NCBI RefSeq assembly: GCF_009858245.1
Contig: NZ_VMSB01000001.1
Location: 1,922,001-1,986,000 of the forward strand
Source of the DNA: Ornithinibacter aureus
GTDB taxonomy: Bacteria > Actinomycetota > Actinomycetes > Actinomycetales > Dermatophilaceae
Length of the DNA stretch: 64,000 nt
Direction: 5' to 3'
The position numbers and the translations under genes were made by a program. Position 1 is the stretch's first letter. Every line of letters starts with the position of its first letter. Shown here piece by piece: positions 33,033-41,834 of this stretch. A model generated the notes under the pieces. That model worked only from the letters and a program-made list of their open reading frames with translations. It was not told the origin of the DNA and did not search any database.

Positions 33033-33893
33033 TCATGTGTCAGGGCCCAGACGCCCCGCGAGCACCGCATCGGCGACCGACTCGCCCTGGGCTGCGGCCG
33101 CGCGCACCGCCTCGCAGCAGTGCGAGATCCACAGTCCCACGCCGACGGCATCCCCACGGCCGTAGGCGGCGAGCGCCCCGAGGTAGGCCGCTCCCCCGCC
33201 TGCCGCATGACCACTCTCGGTGACGGCCACGCCCGTCGGGTCGAGCCCACCGGCTCGCACGACGGCCCGGTCCAACGCCCGCGCCACGACCGCGTTCCCG
33301 CGCACGAACGGCCGCACGGTCGCGAGCTCGGCGTGCACTACCGCCGCCGCCACGACCACGGGGAGCGTCGGCACCGCCACCAGCACGTCCGCGACGTCAC
33401 GAAGCCGAGCCGCAACCTCATTGGCCGCCGGGGCCGCCCCGAGATCGGTCAGCTCGAGGGACTCCTCACCGGGCAGGCGCGGCCGCCCGAGGGCACGATC
33501 GGCCACCAGCCCCGCCGCTGCGGCGGTGTGCAGCCGGGCCAATGCTTGCAGTGGTGCTGTGAGCACGATGCCCGCCACGTGTTCGGTCTCCGCGGTCGCC
33601 GCGAGCACCCCCCGCATCGTCAGTTCGACCGGGTCGGGATCGGCCGACCAGGTGGCCGCCCCCCGGACCACGTCGCGCAGGACGTCGACCGGCACGCTCG
33701 CGCCCTCGAGCTCGCCGCTGGCGTGGGCACCTCGCACGCGGGACTCGGCTGCGGCCTCGGGGATCCGCTTGCGCAGGGCCTGGTGCCACCGCAGGCGGGT
33801 ACAGGCCTCACGAGCGGCCTCGACCTGCTCGGGGATGCCGGGCAGCTCGGCCAGTCGGGAGACTGCGGCGACGATCGGGCTCTTCGAAGGCAC
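33033..33893 (-). CDS. Fic-domain-like protein lacking the catalytic histidine
   Basis: 286 aa. An N-terminal helical part (LPGIPEQVEAAREACTRLRW, RVRGAHASGELEGASV) resembles Fic/Doc regulatory helices. The core VVHAELATVRPFVRGNAVVA aligns with the Fic motif HxFxDGNGR, but the His is Arg and the Asp is Arg, so AMP-transfer activity is unlikely. Orthologues are conserved next to the Tad/Ssd genes in actinobacteria, which suggests a non-enzymatic or scaffold role; that is inference. The GTG lies 6 nt after TAGTCT, whose TAG is the stop of the upstream thioesterase. Confidence 0.7.
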   Translation of the reverse strand: MPSKSPIVAAVSRLAELPGIPEQVEAAREACTRLRWHQALRKRIPEAAAESRVRGAHASGELEGASVPVDVLRDVVRGAATWSADPDPVELTMRGVLAATAETEHVAGIVLTAPLQALARLHTAAAAGLVADRALGRPRLPGEESLELTDLGAAPAANEVAARLRDVADVLVAVPTLPVVVAAAVVHAELATVRPFVRGNAVVARALDRAVVRAGGLDPTGVAVTESGHAAGGGAAYLGALAAYGRGDAVGVGLWISHCCEAVRAAAAQGESVADAVLAGRLGPDT

Positions 33894-33899
33894 CCGTGC

Positions 33900-33905
33900 A
33901 GACTA
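33900..33905 (-). promoter_or_regulatory. -10 hexamer of the Fic-like gene, overlapping a stop codon
   Basis: TAGTCT on the minus strand ends 6 nt before the GTG at 33893. Its TAG is also the stop codon of the thioesterase gene. Confidence 0.45.
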
Positions 33906-34751
33906 GTTCGCGGGCACCCGCACGCCCGCGAGCTGGCGCGAACGCGCCACGAGGCGGCCCGCGGAGTCCCACACGGCGGCATCCTCGATGAGCAGGTCAC
34001 CCACCACGGTGTCCGTCGTGAGCTCGGCGAGCAACCACCCCGGCGCGGGTCGGCCGAGCACCTGTCCCGTGAGCTCCATGGTCGGCGCCCAACCCGGCAC
34101 CCCGAGGTCGAAGGAGACCGGCATGAAGGCGTCGACGACGTAGGGCAGCAGCGCGGCAGTCGGCTCGCGGCCGTCGGCCATCCGCAACCAGGCGAGGATG
34201 ACCCCGCGCTGACTGGGCTTGCCGACCGCGAACCCGATGGTGGCGGGGTCCACCCGCACGTCGAGGCGGTCGAGCATGACGATGGCCGTGGCGACCGGCG
34301 ACGAGTCGCGGCGCGCCGGCACGCAGGCGTCCGGGTCGGGCATCGACGGCGGGGCCGGAGCGCGGTGCACCGGCTCGGCCCGGTCGAGGCTGCCGAAGGT
34401 GCCGGTGACCCGGACCCGCTCGACGAGCCCGTCGCCGTCCGGCTGGCGCAGGCGCACGGTCGCCGACGACGCACCGCGACCCACCCGCAGCACCTCGACG
34501 TCCACCTGGAGCGGGCCCGGCCTGGCCGCCGAGAGGAAGTGCGCGCCCCACGTGAGCACGTCCGGGTGCCCCACGGCAGACAGGACCTCGGATGCCGCGG
34601 ACGTCGCCGTCGCCATGAGCACGCCACCGTTGACGGCGTGCCCGATGACCCACCCCTCGTCGAGGTGCCCGTGGGCCACACCGGTCGCGCCCGCGACCGC
34701 GGGCACCACGGCATCCCACGTGACGGCTGTCGCCTCGTCGAACTCCGGCAT
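33903..34751 (-). CDS. Acyl-CoA thioesterase family protein (double hotdog)
   Basis: 282 aa. Two hotdog-like halves are seen: GVAHGHLDEGWVIGHAVNGG, then HPDVLTWGAHFLSAARPG in the first, and DAFMPVSFDLGVPGWAPTME in the second. This is the TesB-like thioesterase arrangement common in actinobacteria. The substrate chain length is unknown. GGGAGG precedes the ATG at 34751; the ORF extends upstream without support. Divergent from lytS by 74 bp. Confidence 0.83.
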   Translation of the reverse strand: MPEFDEATAVTWDAVVPAVAGATGVAHGHLDEGWVIGHAVNGGVLMATATSAASEVLSAVGHPDVLTWGAHFLSAARPGPLQVDVEVLRVGRGASSATVRLRQPDGDGLVERVRVTGTFGSLDRAEPVHRAPAPPSMPDPDACVPARRDSSPVATAIVMLDRLDVRVDPATIGFAVGKPSQRGVILAWLRMADGREPTAALLPYVVDAFMPVSFDLGVPGWAPTMELTGQVLGRPAPGWLLAELTTDTVVGDLLIEDAAVWDSAGRLVARSRQLAGVRVPAN

Positions 34752-34813
34752 CGCTGCGCCTCCCTCGTCCTCGGGCCGCCGCGACCACCTGTCCCGTCGG
34801 CTGCGCTCGACCC

Positions 34814-34819
34814 TATGGT
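34814..34819 (+). promoter_or_regulatory. -10 hexamer of the lytS-like gene
   Basis: TATGGT ends 6 nt before the ATG at 34826, consistent with a leaderless mRNA. Confidence 0.45.
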
Positions 34820-34825
34820 GAGCGC

Positions 34826-36022
34826 ATGACAGGGAGCATCCACTGGCCGACGGCGGTGCTCGTCGCCGGCACCCTGATCCTGTTGTGGATCTCCTGGCTG
34901 CTGCTGCGGCGCAGCCGGCGACGTGGGTTCCTCTCCGAAGTGGACCGCGCCACGTACGCCACCCTCCACACGGCATCCCTGGCCTCCCAGCACCTCGCGG
35001 ACGGCCTCACCCCGGATGCCGCCGAGCGCGCCGGCCGGCACCTGCTCTCCATCCTGGGCGCGCACGCCGTCTCCCTGTCCGACACCGGTGGGGTGTTGTC
35101 GTGGACGGGCGTCGGCGAGCACCACCGCGCGGTGGCCTTCGACCTCGGCGACGAGACCCGGGCCACCGGCCGCACGGTCGTGCACGGCTCGACCCGGATC
35201 ACCTGCGACGACGACACCTGCCCGATCCGGGCCGCCGTCACGGCCCCGCTGGTCATGGACGACCTCGTCGTCGGGACGCTCAGCGCCTGGACCGAGCAAC
35301 CGTCACCGGGGCTCGCGAAGGCCACGGAGGAGGTCGCCGCCTGGGTCTCCAGCCAGCTCGCCCTCGCCGAGCTCGCGCGCACGCGCACCCGGGTCATGGA
35401 GGCCGAGCTGAGGGCCCTGCGCGCACAGATCAGCCCGCACTTCATCTACAACAGCCTCGCGGCGATCGCGTCGTTCGTGCGCACCGACCCCGACCGCGCC
35501 CGCGAGCTGCTCATCGACTTCGCCGACTTCACCCGCTACTCGCTGCGAGCGGGGGGCGCGTTCACGACGCTGGCCGAGGAGCTGCGCAACGTCGAGCGCT
35601 ACCTCATCCTCGAACAGGCCCGCTTCGGCGACCGGCTCCAGACCTCGCTGCTCATCGCACCCGAGGTGCTGCCCGTGACGGTGCCCTACCTCGCCGTGCA
35701 GCCCCTGGTCGAGAACGCCGTGCGGCACGGGCTCGCCGGCAAGGAGGGGGTCGGCCGGCTGACCATCACCGCGGCCGATCGCGGCCCCGACGCCGAGATC
35801 TCCATCGAGGACGACGGCATCGGCGCCGACCCCCAGCGCATCCGCTCCATCCTCGACGGGGCCCACGCCACCGACTCGGTCGGCCTCGGCAACGTCGACG
35901 CCCGCCTGCGCCAGGTCTACGGTGACGAGTTCGGGCTCGTCGTCGAGACCGCCCCGGGAGCGGGCACGAAGGTGAGCTTCCGTGTGCCGAAGTTCGCACC
36001 CGGCATCCACGCGGACGGCTAG
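34826..36022 (+). CDS. LytS/YpdA-family sensor histidine kinase
   Basis: 398 aa. One N-terminal membrane helix (TAVLVAGTLILLWISWLLL), a GAF-like domain (about 45-185, with CDDDTCPIRAAVTAPLVMDD), then the His_kinase signature ALRAQISPHFIYNSLAAIAS with the phosphoacceptor His and the ATPase motifs PLVENAVRHGL and IEDDGIGADP, GLGNVDARLRQVYG. This is the family of pyruvate-sensing kinases (BtsS, YpdA, LytS). Paired with a LytTR regulator and a monocarboxylate-type symporter, it probably senses a small organic acid. Confidence 0.92.
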   Translation: MTGSIHWPTAVLVAGTLILLWISWLLLRRSRRRGFLSEVDRATYATLHTASLASQHLADGLTPDAAERAGRHLLSILGAHAVSLSDTGGVLSWTGVGEHHRAVAFDLGDETRATGRTVVHGSTRITCDDDTCPIRAAVTAPLVMDDLVVGTLSAWTEQPSPGLAKATEEVAAWVSSQLALAELARTRTRVMEAELRALRAQISPHFIYNSLAAIASFVRTDPDRARELLIDFADFTRYSLRAGGAFTTLAEELRNVERYLILEQARFGDRLQTSLLIAPEVLPVTVPYLAVQPLVENAVRHGLAGKEGVGRLTITAADRGPDAEISIEDDGIGADPQRIRSILDGAHATDSVGLGNVDARLRQVYGDEFGLVVETAPGAGTKVSFRVPKFAPGIHADG

Positions 36023-36032
36023 ACGAGGGCAA

Positions 36033-36038
36033 TAGGCT
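36033..36038 (+). promoter_or_regulatory. -10 hexamer of the LytTR gene
   Basis: TAGGCT ends 6 nt before the ATG at 36045, in the 22-bp gap after the kinase gene. The regulator may have its own leaderless transcript. Confidence 0.4.
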
Positions 36039-36044
36039 GCGCCC

Positions 36045-36887
36045 ATGTCCACCAACGAGGCCGGGCTCATCGCGCTCGTCGTCGACGACGAGCTCCCCGC
36101 GCTGTCCGACCTCGGGTACCTCCTCGAGCGCGACGAGCGCATCGCGGAGGTCATCACGGCATCCAGCGGCACCGAGGCGCTCCAGGTGCTCGACGGGCGC
36201 GACGTCGACGTCGTGTTCAGCGACATCTCGATGCCGGGGCTCGACGGGATGGCCCTGGCCCGGGTGATCTCGCGGTTCGCCGTGCGCCCGCAGATCGTCT
36301 TCGTCACCGCCCACGACCAGCACGCCGTCGACGCGTTCGCCCTCGCCGCCACCGACTACGTCATGAAGCCGGTGCGCACCGAACGACTCTCCGAGGCGGT
36401 TCGCCGGGTCGTGCGAACCCGCAACGAACTCGCTGCCACGGCTGCCGCGGCCGCCGCACCGACGGGCGCGGCACCGGGCCCGGGCGGGCGACCCGGCCCG
36501 AACCAGCCCGCGGCGCCCCCGCCCCCGCCGGAGGACGAGACGATCCCGGTCGAGCTGGGCGGGGTCACCCGGTTCATCACCCGCAACCAGATCCGCTACG
36601 CCCAGGCCCACGGCGACTACGCGCGGCTGCACACCGAGACCGGGTCGCACCTCGTGCGCGTGCCGCTCAGCGTGCTCGAGGAGCGTTGGGCCGAGCACGG
36701 GTTCGTGCGCATCCACCGCAGCACCCTCGTCGCCCTCCCCCACGTGAGCGAGGTGCGCATGGACCACGGCCGGTGCTCGGTCGTCGTGGGCGCCATCGAG
36801 TTGCAGGTGAGCCGCCGCCACACCAAGGAACTGCGTGACACGCTGCTGCGGCGGCCGATCGGCGACCGGCGCCCGTCCGGGGGCTGA
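36045..36887 (+). CDS. LytR/AlgR-family response regulator with LytTR DNA-binding domain
   Basis: 280 aa. The receiver (IALVVDDELPALSDLGYLLE) has the Asp in VVFSDISMPGLDG and the Lys in YVMKPVRTERL. An unusually long Ala/Gly/Pro linker (about residues 128-165, including PPPPPED) joins the LytTR domain (TRFITRNQIRYAQAHGDYAR, then GFVRIHRSTLVALPHVSEV). Partner of the upstream kinase and probable activator of the downstream symporter. Confidence 0.92.
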   Translation: MSTNEAGLIALVVDDELPALSDLGYLLERDERIAEVITASSGTEALQVLDGRDVDVVFSDISMPGLDGMALARVISRFAVRPQIVFVTAHDQHAVDAFALAATDYVMKPVRTERLSEAVRRVVRTRNELAATAAAAAAPTGAAPGPGGRPGPNQPAAPPPPPEDETIPVELGGVTRFITRNQIRYAQAHGDYARLHTETGSHLVRVPLSVLEERWAEHGFVRIHRSTLVALPHVSEVRMDHGRCSVVVGAIELQVSRRHTKELRDTLLRRPIGDRRPSGG

Positions 36888-36889
36888 GC

Positions 36890-37273
36890 GTGAGCGTGAC
36901 CGGCGGGGAGCCACCGCAACGCGTGCGGGTGACGAGCTCGCGGCGCAGCGCCGCCCCGATGCACGCCCGCCCGGTCACCCGTGACCTCGACGAGCAGACC
37001 GGCCTCGGCGACGTCTACCTCGCGGGGTTGATGCGGGCCCAGCTGAGGCTGTCACTCGCGGTGCTCGGCCTGACCATCGGCGGGCTCGCCGCCCTCCCCG
37101 TGGTGCTCACCCTGGTCCCGGCGACCCGCACCCTCACCGTGCTCTGGGTGCCCTTTCCCTGGCTGGCCCTCGGGGTGCTCGTCTACCCGTGCGCGTGGTT
37201 CCTCGCGCGCTGGTACACCCGCCAGGCCGAGCGGATCGAGGCCGACTTCGCCGAGGTCGTCGAGTCGTCGTGA
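36890..37273 (+). CDS. Small two-helix membrane protein (DUF485-like position)
   Basis: 127 aa. A polar N-terminus of about 45 residues is followed by two helices (LSLAVLGLTIGGLAALPVVL and FPWLALGVLVYPCAWFLARW) and a short charged tail. Its place before a sodium/solute symporter gene, with GTGA overlap, matches the DUF485 accessory proteins of ActP-type transporters. The sequence is only loosely DUF485-like. Starts at a GTG 2 bp after the regulator stop. Confidence 0.72.
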   Translation: MSVTGGEPPQRVRVTSSRRSAAPMHARPVTRDLDEQTGLGDVYLAGLMRAQLRLSLAVLGLTIGGLAALPVVLTLVPATRTLTVLWVPFPWLALGVLVYPCAWFLARWYTRQAERIEADFAEVVESS

Positions 37274-38799
37274 ACAACCCCCTCTCCTTGGCCGCCGTCG
37301 CGCTCGTGTGCCTCACCACGCTCATCGTCGGCGGCCTCGGGCTGCGGATGTCACGTCGCACGAGCGACTTCTACGTCGCCGGCCGCACGGTCTCGCCACG
37401 GCTGAACGCCTCGGCCATCGGCGGGGAGTACCTGTCGGCCGCCAGCTTCCTCGGCGTGGCCGGCCTGGTCTACGACCGAGGGGTCGACATGCTGTGGCTG
37501 CCCGTCGGCTACACACTGGGCTACCTCGTCCTCCTCGTCGTCGTCGCGGCCCCGATGCGCCGGTCCGGGGCGTACACGCTGCCCGACTTCGCCGAGGCCC
37601 GGCTGGGTTCGCGCTCGATCCGCCTCGTGTCGTCGACGCTGGTCATCGCGATCGGCTGGCTCTACCTCGTGCCGCAGTTCCAGGGGGCGAGCCTGACCCT
37701 CACCCTCGTGACCGGCGCCCCGCCCTGGGTCGGCGGCTTCATCGTCATGGTCGTGATCGCCCTGGCCGTCGGCGCAGGTGGGATGCGCTCGATCACCTTC
37801 GTGCAGGCGGTCCAGTACTGGATCAAGCTGACCGCGCTGGCGGTGCCGGCGTTCGTCCTGCTGGCGCTGTGGTTCCGATCGGGTTCACCTGCCCCCCAGG
37901 TCGACCCGTCGTGGCACCTGCCGCTGCGCCCCACCGGGCCCGACGACCACCCGTGGTACCGCACGGCATCCACCGTTCTCGCCCTGTGCCTCGGGACCAT
38001 GGGCCTGCCCCACGTCCTCGTCCGGTACTACACCAACCCCGACGGCAACGGCGCCCGCCGCACCACCGTCACGGTGCTGGCGCTGCTCGGTGCGTTCTAC
38101 GTCATCCCGCCCGTCTACGGGGCGTTGGGCCGGATCGCCTACCCGACCCTGCCCGACGGCATGGGCTCGGACACGATCGTGCTGCAACTGCCCGAGACCA
38201 TGGTCGACGGGCTGCCCGGGCAGCTGCTCACGGCGATGCTCGCGGGAGGCGCGTTCGCCGCGTTCCTGTCCACGGCATCCGGCCTGGCGATGTCGGTGAC
38301 CGGCGTGCTCGACCAGGAGCTGCTGCGCCCTCGACTCGCCCGCTTCGCCGGCGGTGACGTGCCGGGAGTGCGCGGTTTTCGGGTCGCCGCGGTGCTGGCC
38401 GTGGTGCTGCCCTACCTCGTGAGCCGCGTGTCCCAACCGCTGGGGCTCGCGACGACGGTGGGGCTCGCCTTCGCCGTCGCCGCGGCGACGTTCGCCCCGC
38501 TGCTCATGCTCGGGGTGTGGTGGCGCCGGCTGTCGACGTGGGGCGCGATGGCCGGGCTCCTCGTCGGAGGGATCAGCGCGGGTGGCTCGATCCTCATCAC
38601 GGTGTTCGCTCCACCGCTCGGCGGCTGGCCCGAGGCGCTGCTCGCCAACCCCGCGATGTGGGCGACCCCCCTGGCCCTCGCGACCTCGATCGCCGTCTCG
38701 CTCGCGACCCCGGACCGCATCCCGCCCGGCACGACCCGCACGATGGTGCGGCTGCACACCCCTGAACGCGTCGCCCTGAGGATGCGCACCCGCGACTGA
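37270..38799 (+). CDS. Sodium:solute symporter (SSS family, monocarboxylate type)
   Basis: 509 aa, about 13 membrane helices. The family signature region SDFYVAGRTVSPRLNASAIG, GGEYLSAASFLGVAGL and the later TMGLPHVLVRYYTNPDG are shared with ActP/MctC-type acetate and pyruvate carriers. The GTG at 37270 overlaps the small-protein stop (GTGA). Control by the LytS-LytTR pair points to uptake of pyruvate, acetate or a similar acid. Paralogue of the symporter at 41831-43504. Confidence 0.88.
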   Translation: MNNPLSLAAVALVCLTTLIVGGLGLRMSRRTSDFYVAGRTVSPRLNASAIGGEYLSAASFLGVAGLVYDRGVDMLWLPVGYTLGYLVLLVVVAAPMRRSGAYTLPDFAEARLGSRSIRLVSSTLVIAIGWLYLVPQFQGASLTLTLVTGAPPWVGGFIVMVVIALAVGAGGMRSITFVQAVQYWIKLTALAVPAFVLLALWFRSGSPAPQVDPSWHLPLRPTGPDDHPWYRTASTVLALCLGTMGLPHVLVRYYTNPDGNGARRTTVTVLALLGAFYVIPPVYGALGRIAYPTLPDGMGSDTIVLQLPETMVDGLPGQLLTAMLAGGAFAAFLSTASGLAMSVTGVLDQELLRPRLARFAGGDVPGVRGFRVAAVLAVVLPYLVSRVSQPLGLATTVGLAFAVAAATFAPLLMLGVWWRRLSTWGAMAGLLVGGISAGGSILITVFAPPLGGWPEALLANPAMWATPLALATSIAVSLATPDRIPPGTTRTMVRLHTPERVALRMRTRD

Positions 38800-38823
38800 A
38801 AACTCCGAGCACCCCCCCCAGCA

Positions 38824-38885
38824 GTCGAGAGGAGGCGAATCGCCGCAAGGGCGGACGCTCAGACGGCGATTCGTCTACTTTCGAC
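38824..38885. repeat. 62-bp dispersed palindrome, family A copy 2
   Basis: 22-nt arms at 38824-38845 and 38864-38885 with an 18-nt loop, as at 2078-2139. Arms share GTCGAGAG and CGAATCGCCG with copy 1. Of three mismatched positions two are G-T pairs that stay paired in plus-strand RNA. It lies between convergent genes (symporter and kbl) and probably ends both transcripts. Confidence 0.8.
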
Positions 38886-38897
38886 GGGCGGATGCCG

Positions 38898-40091
38898 TCA
38901 GCCCACCGCCGCTCGCGCGGCCACGAACGCGTCGACGCACTCCCAGACGTCCGCCTCCGAGTGGGCCGCCGACAGCTGCACCCGGATGCGCGCCTTGCCG
39001 CGCGGCACCACGGGGAAGCTGAACGCGACGACGTAGACCCCGGCCGCGAGCATGTGGTCGGCCACCTCGGCAGCCTGCCGAGCCCCGTCCTCACCCGGGA
39101 ACATGACCGGGGTGATCGGGTGGGATCCGGGCAACAGCTCGAACCCAGCATCCGTCATGAGGTCGCGGAAGAGGGCCGAGTTGGCCTGCAAGGTCTCTCG
39201 GGCGTCGCTCGAGCCCGACACGAGGTCGAGGGCTGCCAGTGAACCGGCCACCACCGCGGGGGCCACCGAGTTCGAGAACAGGTACGGCCGGGCGCGCTGA
39301 CGCAGCAGGTCGACGACCTCCTGGTGGCTGGTGACGTACCCGCCCGAGGCGCCCCCGAGGGCCTTGCCGAGGGTGCCGGTGATGATGTCGACGCGGTCCA
39401 TGACGCCGAACAGCTCGGGCGTGCCCCGGCCACCCTCCCCGACGAAGCCGACCGCGTGCGAGTCGTCGACGAGCACCATCGCCTCGTACTCGTCGGCCAG
39501 GTCGCAGATCTGGTCGAGCGGGGCGTACGACCCGTCCATCGAGAAGACCCCGTCGGTGACGACGCACACGCGCCGTGCGCCGCCGGCCCGGGCCGCCTCG
39601 AGTTGGGCCCGCAGGTCAGCCATGTCGGCGTTCCTGTACCGGAACCGGGCGGCCTTGCTGAGCCGGATGCCGTCGATGATCGACGCGTGGTTGAGCTCGT
39701 CGGACACGATCGCGTCCTGCGCGCCGAAGAGCACCTCGAACACCCCGCCGTTGGCGTCGAAGCACGAGCCGAACAGGATGGTCGCCTCCATGCCGAGGAA
39801 CTGCGACAACCGCTGCTCGAGCAGCGTGTGCTGGGTCTGCGTGCCGCAGATGAAACGCACCGAGGCCATGCCGAACCCCCACTCGTCCAGGGCGTTTCGG
39901 CTGGCAGCCACGACGTCGGGGTGGTCGGCGAACCCCAGGTAGTTGTTGGCGCAGAAGTTCAGCGACGAGCCGCCTGCCGTGCCGACGTGGGCGGCCTGCG
40001 GTGTCGTGAGCTCACGCTCGCGCTTGTACAGGCCGGCATCCTCGATCTCCTTGAGGGTGGCCGCGAGCTCGTCCTTGACGGTGCCGTACAC
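38898..40091 (-). CDS. kbl: 2-amino-3-ketobutyrate CoA ligase (glycine C-acetyltransferase)
   Basis: 397 aa. PLP enzyme that splits 2-amino-3-ketobutyrate with CoA into glycine and acetyl-CoA. The PLP lysine is in [18 protein letters not shown], and other family segments are [24 protein letters not shown] and [15 protein letters not shown]-like ([15 protein letters not shown]). The GTG at 40091 has GGAGG before it and gives the standard N-terminus; longer ORF readings are artefacts. It follows tdh, completing threonine degradation to glycine and acetyl-CoA. Confidence 0.95.
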   Translation of the reverse strand: MYGTVKDELAATLKEIEDAGLYKRERELTTPQAAHVGTAGGSSLNFCANNYLGFADHPDVVAASRNALDEWGFGMASVRFICGTQTQHTLLEQRLSQFLGMEATILFGSCFDANGGVFEVLFGAQDAIVSDELNHASIIDGIRLSKAARFRYRNADMADLRAQLEAARAGGARRVCVVTDGVFSMDGSYAPLDQICDLADEYEAMVLVDDSHAVGFVGEGGRGTPELFGVMDRVDIITGTLGKALGGASGGYVTSHQEVVDLLRQRARPYLFSNSVAPAVVAGSLAALDLVSGSSDARETLQANSALFRDLMTDAGFELLPGSHPITPVMFPGEDGARQAAEVADHMLAAGVYVVAFSFPVVPRGKARIRVQLSAAHSEADVWECVDAFVAARAAVG

Positions 40092-40219
40092 GTCGCCTCC
40101 AGCGTGGTCGTCAGCGGCAGCGCTGGGCTGCGCCGCCTCTGTCGTGCAGCGTATGCCGTGCGCGGTCGCGGATGCCGCGTCCCGGCATCCGCGCACCGGC
40201 ATCCGCGCACACGTCACCG

Positions 40220-41260
40220 TCAGCTCCAGTCGAGCACGACCTTGCCGCCGACCCCCGAGCGGGTCTCGTCGAAGGCGGCCTGCCAGTCGGCCGCTGCGTA
40301 CCGACCCGTCACCACCGACGACACGGCCGTGCGCAGCTCGGGCGAGGTCGCGAGCATCGAGCCCATGAGGTACCAGGTCTCGAACATCTCGCGCCCGTAG
40401 ATGCCGCGCAGCGTGATCATGTGGGTGATGACCCGTCCCCAGTCGATGGCGTAGCGGTCCTTGGGCAGGCCGAGCATCGCGACCCGGCCGCCGTGGTTCA
40501 TGTTCGCCAGCAGGTCCTCGACGGCAGCCGGCGACCCGGACATCTCCAGAGCGATGTCGAACCCCTCTGCCATCCCCAGGTCGCGCTGGGCATCGCGCAG
40601 GCTCTGGCCGGCGGACACGTCGACGACGAGGTCGGCCCCGGCCGCCGAGGCGAGCGCCAGGCGTCCGGCCGACATGTCCGTGACGACGATCCGGCGCGCC
40701 CCCGCGTGCCGCACGACCGCCGTCGCCATGACACCGATCGGCCCGGCCCCGGTGATGACGACGTCCTCGCCGACGACCGGCCACTGCAGCGCCGTGTGCG
40801 TGGCATTGCCGAGCGGGTCGAACAGCGCCCCGAGGTCGGGGTCGAGGTCGGTCGGCTGCACCCAGGCGTTCGTCGCCGGGATGACGACGAAGTCGGCAAA
40901 GGCGCCGTCACGGTTCACGCCGACGCCCACGGTGTTGATGCACAGGTGCCGGCGCCCGGCCCGGCAGTTGCGGCAGGTGCCGCAGACCAGGTGCCCCTCC
41001 CCCGAGACCCGGTCGCCGACGGCCACGTGGTCGACGTCGGCCCCCACCTCCACGACCTCGCCGAAGAACTCGTGCCCGAGCGTCATCGGGGCGCGCACCG
41101 TGGCCGCCGCCCACTCGTCCCACTGCTCGAGGTGCAGGTCGGTGCCGCACAGGCCGGCCCGCAGCACCCTGATCTTGACGTCCTTGTCGCCACAGTCGGG
41201 CTCGGGGATCTCGACGAGTTCGAGACCGGGGCCGGCAGTGACCTTCCGCAGTGCGCGCAT
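40220..41260 (-). CDS. tdh: L-threonine 3-dehydrogenase
   Basis: 346 aa, the E. coli Tdh length. Zinc alcohol-dehydrogenase fold: catalytic-zinc region [15 protein letters not shown] and [13 protein letters not shown], structural-zinc cysteines [18 protein letters not shown] site [14 protein letters not shown]. It oxidises threonine to 2-amino-3-ketobutyrate for kbl, 128 bp downstream. CATGAT ends 6 nt before the ATG. The gap to kbl holds a direct repeat of CGGCATCCGCGCAC. Confidence 0.94.
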   Translation of the reverse strand: MRALRKVTAGPGLELVEIPEPDCGDKDVKIRVLRAGLCGTDLHLEQWDEWAAATVRAPMTLGHEFFGEVVEVGADVDHVAVGDRVSGEGHLVCGTCRNCRAGRRHLCINTVGVGVNRDGAFADFVVIPATNAWVQPTDLDPDLGALFDPLGNATHTALQWPVVGEDVVITGAGPIGVMATAVVRHAGARRIVVTDMSAGRLALASAAGADLVVDVSAGQSLRDAQRDLGMAEGFDIALEMSGSPAAVEDLLANMNHGGRVAMLGLPKDRYAIDWGRVITHMITLRGIYGREMFETWYLMGSMLATSPELRTAVSSVVTGRYAAADWQAAFDETRSGVGGKVVLDWS

Positions 41261-41480
41261 GGCGCCATCATGCCGCTCCACCCGTGCACCGACAGGGATG
41301 CCGGGGACACCGTTCGTCGCTCGACGCGCGCCGTTCGCCGCGCAGCGCCCCGCCGCACACCGAAGCCAGTCACCCGCCCGCCGCGCGGGTCGCAACGGGG
41401 GGTGCACAACGGCATCCGGCCACGCCCACTCTGGGACCCGATCCCGAGCAACGTTGCCCGGGCAGACCCAGGAGGTGGCC

Positions 41481-41834
41481 GTGAGCGTCGAAGCTCGCCC
41501 AGGCGCCGACGACCCCTACGTCGCGCTGCAAGAGACCGATGAGTTCCAGGACCTTCGCAGGAAGTTCCGCGGCTTCGTCTTCCCGATGACCGCGTTCTTC
41601 CTCGCCTGGTACTTCCTGTACGTGCTGCTGTCGATCTTCGCCCCCGGCTTCATGAACAAGCCGATCAGCGGCCTGGTCACCGTGGGCCTGGTGTTCGGCC
41701 TGCTGCAGTTCGTCACGACGTTCGCCATCACGTTCATCTACGCGCGCTGGGCCGGCCGGACGTTCGACCCCGCCGCTGAGTCCCTCGGCGCCCGGATGGA
41801 TGCCATGTCCGCCCCGAAGGGAGACCAGTCGTGA
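41481..41834 (+). CDS. DUF485-family membrane protein
   Basis: 117 aa. FRGFVFPMTAFFLAWYFLYV is the hallmark first helix of DUF485, and GLVTVGLVFGLLQFVTTFAI is the second, followed by IYARWAGRTFDP. Such proteins are encoded with ActP/MctC symporters, where they are thought to assist the carrier. AGGAGG precedes the GTG at 41481. Its stop overlaps the symporter start (GTGA). Confidence 0.92.
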   Translation: MSVEARPGADDPYVALQETDEFQDLRRKFRGFVFPMTAFFLAWYFLYVLLSIFAPGFMNKPISGLVTVGLVFGLLQFVTTFAITFIYARWAGRTFDPAAESLGARMDAMSAPKGDQS

